NCBI GenBank assembly: GCA_016210285.1
Contig: JACQUN010000200.1
Location: forward strand, 1 to 10,911
Direction of reading: 5' to 3'
DNA: 10,911 nucleotides
DNA from: Chloroflexota bacterium
Lineage (GTDB): Bacteria > Chloroflexota > Dehalococcoidia > UBA1127 > JACQUN01
The notes under the pieces were generated by a model, which was not told where the DNA came from, did not search any database, and saw only the letters and a program-made list of their open reading frames with translations. Shown here piece by piece: positions 5,935-10,911 of this stretch. Within the stretch, counting starts at the first letter, position 1; each line of letters starts with the position of its first letter. The position numbers were made by a program, and so were the translations under genes.

Positions 5935-7659
5935 TCAGGCACCGGGCGCCACTTCCCGCACCGCCTCCTCCACCAGCGAGGATGGCACGTCGTCGCGGGC
6001 CACGGCCCTGCCGATGCCCTCCAGCAGCACCCAGCGGATGGTCTTCCCTGCGGTCTTCTTATCCACCTGCATGGCGGCCCGCACTGCGTCCAGCCTCACG
6101 GGGGGGGAGCGGAGCGGCAGGTGGAAGCGCTCCAGCACCTGCTGCTGGCGCGCCACCCCCTCCGCATCCAGCAGGCCCATGCGGTGGCTGATGTGAGCGG
6201 CAGCCGTCATCCCTATGGCCACCGCCTCGCCGTGGAGGAGCTGGCCGTACTCGGTGGCCGCTTCCAGGGCGTGGCCGATGGTGTGCCCGTAGTTCAGCAG
6301 GGTCCGGATGCCCAGGGTCTCCCGCTCGTCTTTGGTCACCACCTGCGCCTTGATGGCGATGCTGCGCTGCAAGACGGGGACGACGGCCTCCGGGTCAAGG
6401 CGCCCGAGCGCCTCGGCCTGGGCCTCGAAGGCGCGCAACAGGTCGGCGTCCAGGATGAGGCCGTGCTTGACGGCCTCCGCCCAGCCGGAGGCCAGCTCCC
6501 GCGGCGGCAGCGACGTCAGGGTGCGCACATCCGCGAGGACGAAGCGGGGCTGGTGGAAGGCCCCCACCAGGTTCTTGCCCGCGGGGAGGTTCACCGCCGT
6601 CTTGCCGCCAATGGAGGCGTCCACCATGGCTGCCAGGGAGGTTGGGAGCTGGATGAAGGGCATCCCCCGGTTATAGGTCGCAGCCACGAAGCCCGCCAGG
6701 TCGCCCACCACACCGCCGCCCAGGGCCACGATGAAGTGCCCGCGCTCGGCGCGGCGGTGGGCCAGGAAGCGATAGGCCTGCCCGGCCACCTCCAGGCTCT
6801 TGGAGGGCTCCCCCGGCGGCATGATGAAGCTGTGCATCGGGATACCAGCGTCTTCCAGGGAGATCTGGACGCGCCGCTGGTAGCGAGCGGAGACCGTCTC
6901 GTCGCTGATGCAGTAGGCCACCGAGGCCAGCCCTGCCCGCTGGCAGAACCCGCCGAGCTGCTCCAGGAGGCCCCAGCCGACGTAGATCGGGCACGGCCCT
7001 ACCGAGGAGTGCACCACGGCGGCCGGAGCGGGACCCGTGCCTTCTGTGCTCACTTCAGTTGTCCTCTCCCCAGCCTCCGTTGGTTGGCTCCCCTCTGTGC
7101 CAGGGGATGAGGTGGGACGGCGTAGGCGGCCTCGCAAGGCATCCCACGCCCTCACCACCTCCCTAGCTGCCTCCCCCACAGTCAGGGTATCGGTATGGAC
7201 CGTCCAGTGGGCCAGGGCGTAGGCAGGCTGCCGCTGCCCTTTGAGCTGGCGGATGCGACCCAACGGGTCTGGGTCGGCAAGGAGGGGCCGGATCGGATTG
7301 GGCCCACCGCTCGTGGTATCAAACAGGCGCTGGTAGATGGTCTCAGGCCGGGCCTCCAGGCACACCACCACGCCAGAGCGCAGCATCAGCGCCCGATTCC
7401 CGTCGTCCACGACCGCGCCGCCGCCGGTGGCAATGACGGTGGACGCTGTGCGGGCGCAGGCCCCGGCGAGCACCTGCGCCTCCAGGCGGCGGAAGGCTGG
7501 CTCCCCGTCCTCGGCGAAGACGCGTTCAACAGGCTTGCCCGCCCGCCGGGTGATTTCGTCATCCGTGTCCACGAACTCCCAGGCCAGGAGACGCGCTGCC
7601 TCCCGCCCGATGGCGGTCTTGCCCGTTCCCGCGAAGCCGGTGAGGATGAGCTTAGACAC
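5935..7659 (-). CDS. aroKB: Fused shikimate kinase / 3-dehydroquinate synthase
   Basis: This 574-residue bifunctional enzyme covers steps two and five of the shikimate pathway. Residues 1-172 are shikimate kinase: P-loop GFAGTGKT at 8-15, DTDDE at 31-35, TGGGAV at 78-83, RPLL in the lid and RQPAYA at 143-148. A Ser/Thr/Glu/Pro-rich linker spans about 176-220. Residues 221-574 are 3-dehydroquinate synthase: GGGVVGD at 314-320, PTSLAAMVDASIGGKT at 339-354, AEAVKHG with Glu395 and Lys398, and the zinc histidines His459 (NYGHTIGH) and His476 (LHGEAVAIGM). The GTG at 7659 is chosen since it starts the kinase fold and has GAGG 9 bases upstream; it overlaps the stop of the MNT gene by 8 bases, implying coupled translation. 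The first codons are duplicated at 8408-8500. Confidence 0.96.
   Translation of the reverse strand: MSKLILTGFAGTGKTAIGREAARLLAWEFVDTDDEITRRAGKPVERVFAEDGEPAFRRLEAQVLAGACARTASTVIATGGGAVVDDGNRALMLRSGVVVCLEARPETIYQRLFDTTSGGPNPIRPLLADPDPLGRIRQLKGQRQPAYALAHWTVHTDTLTVGEAAREVVRAWDALRGRLRRPTSSPGTEGSQPTEAGERTTEVSTEGTGPAPAAVVHSSVGPCPIYVGWGLLEQLGGFCQRAGLASVAYCISDETVSARYQRRVQISLEDAGIPMHSFIMPPGEPSKSLEVAGQAYRFLAHRRAERGHFIVALGGGVVGDLAGFVAATYNRGMPFIQLPTSLAAMVDASIGGKTAVNLPAGKNLVGAFHQPRFVLADVRTLTSLPPRELASGWAEAVKHGLILDADLLRAFEAQAEALGRLDPEAVVPVLQRSIAIKAQVVTKDERETLGIRTLLNYGHTIGHALEAATEYGQLLHGEAVAIGMTAAAHISHRMGLLDAEGVARQQQVLERFHLPLRSPPVRLDAVRAAMQVDKKTAGKTIRWVLLEGIGRAVARDDVPSSLVEEAVREVAPGA
7592..7650. repeat. Direct repeat copy A (inside aroKB start)
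   Basis: These 59 bases encode residues 4-23 of the shikimate kinase domain (P-loop) on the minus strand. They match 8433-8491 at 56 of 59 positions, offset 841 bases; differences are at 7597, 7621 and 7627. Similarity stops abruptly at the fourth codon of the gene on one side. Confidence 0.95.
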
Positions 7660-7993
7660 GGCGTCCCTCGTCGGGAGGGAACAGCCGGATTCCCCCCTGC
7701 ACCATCCTGTCAATGGTCTCTTTGAGGACCTGGTACTCCTCTTCGGCATAGACGTGAGGTTCCAGGCGCGGAACGTCCAGGGTCTGCTTCACCAGGGCGA
7801 AGGCGTCAGGCCGTGGGGCTCCCCGGTAGACCACCAGCAGGTCCACGTCACTGCTCACGGTGTAGTTGCCCTTCGCATAGGAACCGAAGAGCACAACGAG
7901 GAGTAGTGGAATCCGCTGCTCCAGTTCAGCGATTCCCCCAGTGATAGCCCGAATGACAGCTGACGTGTCATGCTTGGGATAGAAGACGCGCAC
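7652..7993 (-). CDS. MNT-domain nucleotidyltransferase antitoxin (MntA-like)
   Basis: This 113-residue minimal nucleotidyltransferase shows the exact family signature GSX10DXD: Gly37-Ser38, then Asp49 and Asp51 in SSDVDLLVV. In characterised type VII systems MntA neutralises its HEPN partner by transferring AMP to it. The C-terminal PHVYAEEEYQVLKETID is typical of MNT proteins paired with HEPN genes. I chose GTG at 7993, which overlaps the HEPN gene by 26 bases; the open frame continues to 8155 but that part is a shadow of HEPN. No clear ribosome binding site precedes GTG, so reinitiation from HEPN translation is likely. Its last codons overlap the aroKB start by 8 bases, tying its expression to aromatic amino-acid synthesis. 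Confidence 0.9.
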   Translation of the reverse strand: MRVFYPKHDTSAVIRAITGGIAELEQRIPLLLVVLFGSYAKGNYTVSSDVDLLVVYRGAPRPDAFALVKQTLDVPRLEPHVYAEEEYQVLKETIDRMVQGGIRLFPPDEGRRV

Positions 7994-8360
7994 AGAAGGT
8001 GATGACCCGCTCGGCGTGCTCAACGAGTCGCTTCGCCTCCTCTGGGATGTACCGTTCGCGCGGCGTGCCTGATGGATGGGCGTTGGGATACCTGGCTGGG
8101 ATATAGGCCTTGTCCAGCTCCAGTGCTCCGTGAAGCAGCTCTTCTGGAACGGCATGTCTCTTTCCCAGCTCCTTCAGCAGGTCTGCGACCGAGTGCCCCC
8201 AGGCTTCAGCCCCGAGCTTCTGGAATACGGCTTTGACGGCCTTCTCGGCGCCTTGCTGGGCAGAAAAGCATGCCCATTCGTAGAACCCTCGCTCTATATC
8301 GCTCTTGGCATGTTCCAGGTCGCCCTGGGCCTGGTACATCCAGTCACGACTTCGTTCCAA
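7968..8360 (-). CDS. HEPN-domain RNase toxin (HepT-like)
   Basis: This 130-residue all-helical HEPN protein forms the toxin half of a HEPN-MNT pair. The start SRDWMYQAQGDLEHA, then FYEWACFSAQQGAEKAVKAV and GHSVADLL are the standard four-helix layout. The RNase motif R-x4-H is present as Arg90 to His95 (RYPNAH), so it should be catalytically competent. The start is TTG at 8360, with GGAG 9 bases upstream; the family normally begins at this point, although an ATG at residue 8 is an alternative. Family members cleave RNA or tRNA and are silenced by AMP transfer from the MNT partner. It begins 47 bases after the aroK remnant and is inside the repeat-bounded segment. Confidence 0.92.
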   Translation of the reverse strand: MERSRDWMYQAQGDLEHAKSDIERGFYEWACFSAQQGAEKAVKAVFQKLGAEAWGHSVADLLKELGKRHAVPEELLHGALELDKAYIPARYPNAHPSGTPRERYIPEEAKRLVEHAERVITFCARLLSQA

Positions 8361-8407
8361 GAGTCACTACTCCGAGTGTATTTGCCAAGGCGCTTACCTC
8401 GACCCTG

Positions 8408-8500
8408 TTATGAATACAAGCAGGAGAGCAGCCGCGCCGCCTCCCGCCCGATGGCGGTCTTACCCGTACCCGCGAAGCCGGTGAGGATGAGGTGGGGCAT
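8408..8500 (-). pseudogene. Truncated aroK 5' remnant
   Basis: A 30-codon ORF starts with ATG at 8500, two bases after the stop of the upstream Trp-rich gene, and ends in TAA at 8410-8408. Its residues LILTGFAGTGKTAIGREAAR and two Leu are identical to residues 4-25 of the aroKB product; after them the sequence turns into SCLYS and stops. It therefore holds the kinase P-loop but nothing else and cannot be a working kinase. It is best explained as what remained of an aroK gene start when the HEPN-MNT segment was inserted or acquired. Confidence 0.92.
8433..8491. repeat. Direct repeat copy B (in the aroK remnant)
   Basis: This is the partner of 7592-7650: same orientation, 841-base offset, 56 of 59 bases identical. 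Together the two copies bracket the HEPN and MNT genes. Recombination between them would join the ATG at 8500 in frame to the rest of aroKB. Confidence 0.95.
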
Positions 8501-8502
8501 GG

Positions 8503-8967
8503 TCACACTGTTCTCTGCTGCCACACCTGGTATGTACGCTTCAATTCACCTACCCAGAAAGCATCTCGCTCTGAGTCAAGTTGTTCAGGTGTTGTGTCCC
8601 ATTGGGCGGCATCGCTATATAGATGATCCGGAATCCCCGGGAGTCCCCAAAACCCTCTTCCTGGCTTATTGGTGTCCCTGTTCACGACCAAGGCGGAGAT
8701 GAGGGGCCGGCCGCGTCGGTGCTCGTATACGCTGCATGCCCAACATATCCAGCCAATCTTCCGAGGCCACCATTCGTTGTCGGGAAACCAGAGCAAGCCA
8801 ATCTGCCTGCCAAGGTCGCTATAGGTGATGACACGTTCTGTTGCGGCTGTCTTGATAAGTACATTGTACCCCTTCGGGACCAACTCCTCCCATTCCTCCC
8901 AGGAATGGATGGGTCCTCCGTGTTTCATCTGCTCGCTCCACAGACCCTTCAGCAAGTGTGCTTCCAT
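8503..8967 (-). CDS. Trp-rich protein of unknown function
   Basis: I do not recognise this 154-residue protein with confidence. It has 12 tryptophans (about 8%), concentrated in FPDNEWWPRKIGWICWAC and the ends, and no signal peptide or membrane span. The piece ERVITYSDLGRQIG resembles the helix-turn-helix opening of the alkylguanine-transferase DNA-binding domain, but the PCHR active site is absent. The segment RPLISALVVNRDTNKPGRGF looks like a stretch I recall in uncharacterised phage- or restriction-associated proteins; this is a weak memory. The ATG at 8967 has GGAGG 5 bases upstream, a strong site. It follows the DUF2283 gene by 63 bases and ends 2 bases before the aroK remnant. Context suggests defence or toxin function. 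Confidence 0.75.
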   Translation of the reverse strand: MEAHLLKGLWSEQMKHGGPIHSWEEWEELVPKGYNVLIKTAATERVITYSDLGRQIGLLWFPDNEWWPRKIGWICWACSVYEHRRGRPLISALVVNRDTNKPGRGFWGLPGIPDHLYSDAAQWDTTPEQLDSERDAFWVGELKRTYQVWQQRTV

Positions 8968-9030
8968 GGCCCCCTCCCTAGCTCACGCCTCTCCCTTGTA
9001 CCTGGATTCTTCGCGAGAGGAAGTGTCCTA

Positions 9031-9255
9031 CTACTCATTGCCGCTCATATGAGCCATGATGCGGGCCCGCAAGCCCACGATCGTCAGACCTACCACCTCC
9101 TGTCGGTGCTCATCATAGCGCACAACTACACCTTCCCCGATGTCAATCCCCAAAGCTGGCCGTGGGTTCCCGACAGAGATGTACAGCACATCTGCTTCTT
9201 TGTCATATTCCCAGTTCAGCGGAAGCCTTCCTTCCAGTACCTTTATCGCTTCCAT
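9031..9255 (-). CDS. DUF2283 small protein, candidate antitoxin
   Basis: This 74-residue protein matches the DUF2283 pattern: WEYDKEADVLYISVGNP at 15-31 followed by GEGVVVRYDEHRQEVVGLTIVG. DUF2283 proteins often sit beside small toxin-like genes, but their biochemical role is not established. The ATG at 9255 overlaps the end of the preceding toxin-like gene by 13 bases and has GAGGAGG 9 bases upstream (with AGGTGA closer), so strong and coupled translation is expected. It is acidic overall near the C-terminus. The antitoxin role is an inference from the pairing. Confidence 0.85.
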   Translation of the reverse strand: MEAIKVLEGRLPLNWEYDKEADVLYISVGNPRPALGIDIGEGVVVRYDEHRQEVVGLTIVGLRARIMAHMSGNE

Positions 9256-9554
9256 ATCACCTGCCTCCTCTCTAAGGGCCTCCGGGCAAAGTAGGCGGTC
9301 AGAATCACGCCGTCGCGCTGGGTTAACTCCTTATAGACCACCACTAGGAACTTCTCGGTGAGAGGCGTTTCAGAATAGAAACGGACAGCAAGAAGCTCTC
9401 CAAAGTCCCCCTGCTGCATTTGGTCTGGTTCTCCAACAGTCTGAAGCACTTTCTGAACCTGGGTCTGCATTTCTGGGTGGCGACGGGTGATATGTTCCCA
9501 TCGTTCCTGAGTTAGACGAACGGTTACGCCGTTTCTAGAAAGTGTGCTAATCAA
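9243..9554 (-). CDS. Small RNase-like toxin candidate (PBECR/RelE-type fold suspected)
   Basis: This 103-residue protein has the form VRLTQERWEHITRRHPEM, a middle segment GEPDQMQQGDFGELLAVRFY, a hydrophobic strand KFLVVVYKEL and a final GVILTAYFARRP. This layout is what I associate with small nuclease-like proteins of the phage Barnase-EndoU-ColicinE5/D-RelE group, where the W-x-H-I and H-P residues recur; I cannot verify it here. The start appears to be TTG at 9554, the only suitable codon after an in-frame TGA, with no clear ribosome binding site. It begins 35 bases after aroC, so it may be read from the aroC transcript, and it overlaps the DUF2283 gene. A toxin role is inferred from size and pairing. 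Confidence 0.72.
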   Translation of the reverse strand: MISTLSRNGVTVRLTQERWEHITRRHPEMQTQVQKVLQTVGEPDQMQQGDFGELLAVRFYSETPLTEKFLVVVYKELTQRDGVILTAYFARRPLERRQVIWKR

Positions 9555-9589
9555 CGGCGTGCTATCGCGATACCACGCTGTAGCGGAGC

Positions 9590-10795
9590 TTACTCACGTC
9601 TCCCCCTCGGCCCCAGCGTCTTCAGGTAGCCCAGGTAGTTGCGGCGCATCTCCTCAACGTGGTCGCCGCCGAGCTTCTCCAGCAAGGCGTCCGCCAGCAC
9701 CATGGACACCATGGCCTCGCCGATGACCCCAGCAGCAGGCACCTGGCAGACGTCGGAGCGCTCGTAGTGGGCCTGGACGGCCTCCCCGGTGAGCAGGTCC
9801 ACCGATGGCAGGGGTTTCTCCAGGGTGGAGATGGGCTTCACCACGAAGCGGCCCACCAGGGGCATGCCGTTGGTTATGCCGCCCTCGGTGCCGCCGGCAT
9901 TGTTGGTGCGGCGCCTCCACGGGCCGGATGGCGAGAGCGAGTCCCCGTTGCCCTGCTGCTCCACAGGCAGGATGACATCGTGCACCTGGGAGCCACGGAG
10001 GTTTGCCTGCTCCCAACCGTTGCCTAACGAGACGGCCTTCACAGCGGGGATGGACATGAGGGCCTGGGCCACGCGCCCGTCCAGCTTCCGGTCCCACTGG
10101 ACATGGCTCCCCAGGCCGATGGGCACCCCGGCCGCGATGACCTCCACGACGCCGCCGACGGTGTCCCCGGCCTCCCTGGCCGCGTCAATGGCGGCCATCA
10201 TCCCCCGCTCCGCCTCCGGGTCGGCGCAGTGGACGGGGGAGGACTCGACTGCTTCCCAGTTGACGGGCTCCTTCGGCTGCGCCCACACGCCGCCGATACA
10301 GAGAACGTGGGAGTGGAAGGCCATGCCGAACTCTTCCAGGAGGCGGCGAGCCACCGCTCCGGCGGCCACTCGCGCTGCCGTCTCCCGGGCCGAGGCCCGC
10401 TCCAGAATGGTGCGCACGTCGGACTGGAGGTACTTCATGGCGCCGGCCAGGTCGGCATGGCCGGGGCGCAGGCGGGTGACCGGCTTCCCAGGGTTCTCTG
10501 ACGGCTCAACCGCCATGACCTCTTTCCAGTTCTCCCAGTCCTTGTTGCGGATGAACATGGCGATGGGTGAGCCCAGGGTCTTTCCATGCCGCACGCCGGA
10601 CAGGAGCTCCGCGAAGTCCTGCTCAATCTGCATGCGCCCGCCGCGGCCGTAGCCGAGCTGGCGGCGGGCCAGTTGCGCCCGTATGTACGCCTCGCCCAGG
10701 GGAAGCCCGGCGGGCACCCCCTCCACGATAACGCTGCGTCCCTTGCCGTGGGACTCGCCGGCGGTGAGGACGCGGAACAGGGGCACGACCTCCAC
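9590..10795 (-). CDS. aroC: Chorismate synthase
   Basis: Chorismate synthase converts 5-enolpyruvylshikimate-3-phosphate to chorismate using reduced FMN, the last common step to aromatic amino acids. The 401-residue length is normal. All signature regions are present: GESHGKG at 13-19 with catalytic His16, [11 protein letters not shown] at 50-60, RPGHAD at 110-115 with His113, [14 protein letters not shown] at 133-146, [13 protein letters not shown] at 298-310, and [16 protein letters not shown] at 348-363. The start is uncertain: GTG at 10795 is the longest choice, with GTG at 10786 close to a GGAGGT at 10793-10788. It is the first gene of the minus-strand series and is separated from its pathway partner aroKB by the toxin/defence segment. 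Confidence 0.97.
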   Translation of the reverse strand: MEVVPLFRVLTAGESHGKGRSVIVEGVPAGLPLGEAYIRAQLARRQLGYGRGGRMQIEQDFAELLSGVRHGKTLGSPIAMFIRNKDWENWKEVMAVEPSENPGKPVTRLRPGHADLAGAMKYLQSDVRTILERASARETAARVAAGAVARRLLEEFGMAFHSHVLCIGGVWAQPKEPVNWEAVESSPVHCADPEAERGMMAAIDAAREAGDTVGGVVEVIAAGVPIGLGSHVQWDRKLDGRVAQALMSIPAVKAVSLGNGWEQANLRGSQVHDVILPVEQQGNGDSLSPSGPWRRRTNNAGGTEGGITNGMPLVGRFVVKPISTLEKPLPSVDLLTGEAVQAHYERSDVCQVPAAGVIGEAMVSMVLADALLEKLGGDHVEEMRRNYLGYLKTLGPRGRRE

Positions 10796-10818
10796 AGGAG
10801 AGCGACCACTACGAAGGT

Positions 10819-10824
10819 ATTATA
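10819..10824 (-). promoter_or_regulatory. Candidate -10 box for aroC
   Basis: A perfect TATAAT on the minus strand ends 23 bases before the GTG at 10795, predicting a start near 10812 and a short leader. No recognisable -35 lies at 16-18 bases upstream; that stretch is C-rich. If real it would drive aroC and perhaps the small genes behind it. Confidence 0.4.
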
Positions 10825-10865
10825 CGTGGTACCCTGGCCACGGGGGAATGGGCACTTGCGCAGGG

Positions 10866-10889
10866 CTCTGGAGGGGCCTTGAGCCAGAG
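10866..10889. other. Inverted repeat at right edge
   Basis: CTCTGG and CCAGAG form a perfect 6-bp stem around a 12-base loop, upstream of the aroC promoter candidate. No T run follows on either strand. It may belong to the end of the next upstream gene, which lies outside the window. Confidence 0.25.
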
Positions 10890-10911
10890 GGCGTTCGCAC
10901 GGGCTTTGAGC

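Noticed and set aside
5893..7110. 405-codon plus-strand ORF
   Set aside because: Antisense to aroKB, repetitive His/Gly/Ala-rich translation with no recognisable domain.
7660..7749. 30-residue N-terminal extension of the aroKB product
   Set aside because: It is the MNT coding region read in another frame; the kinase fold begins at the GTG at 7659.
7994..8155. 54-residue N-terminal extension of the MNT protein
   Set aside because: It lies wholly in the HEPN gene in a different frame and has low-complexity composition.
8408..8500. 30-codon ORF as a functional leader peptide
   Set aside because: Its residues are those of the aroK P-loop and the DNA is 95% identical to aroKB, so a duplicated remnant is the simpler explanation.
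9789..10652. 287-codon plus-strand ORF
   Set aside because: Antisense to aroC, which has every signature of the family.

Overview
The window reads as chromosomal DNA from a high-GC bacterium. Sampled housekeeping lines are about 70% GC. The fused shikimate kinase/3-dehydroquinate synthase, the threonine synthase / NIL protein / CysO-like carrier cluster, and the HEPN-MNT and DUF2283-type small genes would all fit Chloroflexota (for example Dehalococcoidia-like lineages). That placement is inferred from gene content, not from a marker gene. I see no rRNA, tRNA, CRISPR array or transposase.

Layout, left to right. Positions 1-1077 (+ strand) hold the end of threonine synthase, a stand-alone NIL-domain protein and a CysO-type ubiquitin-like sulfur carrier ending in the diagnostic Gly-Gly. 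A short convergent spacer with hairpins follows, and everything after it is on the minus strand. In minus-strand transcription order the genes are: aroC (chorismate synthase); an RNase-like toxin candidate overlapping a DUF2283 gene; an unknown Trp-rich protein; a 30-codon remnant of the aroK 5' end; a HEPN-MNT (type VII-like) toxin-antitoxin pair; the fused aroK-aroB gene; an aldo/keto reductase; a DNA methyltransferase with a candidate restriction endonuclease; and tgt (queuine tRNA-ribosyltransferase).

The main structural feature is that a shikimate-pathway gene string (aroC ... aroKB) is interrupted by about 1.9 kb of lower-GC small toxin/defence-type genes. The HEPN-MNT pair is bracketed by a 59-bp direct repeat with 56 identical bases. 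One copy is the start of the working aroKB gene and the other is a truncated aroK start 841 bp away. Recombination between the copies would remove HEPN-MNT and restore an intact, in-frame aroKB behind the Trp-rich gene. This looks like a cassette that arrived at the start of an essential biosynthetic gene while leaving a functional copy.

A second foreign-looking block (2644-4788, about 50% GC in a sampled line) is a restriction-modification pair. The methyltransferase stop and the nuclease GTG start are in the same reading frame with one sense codon between them, so the two genes are one stop codon away from a fusion protein.
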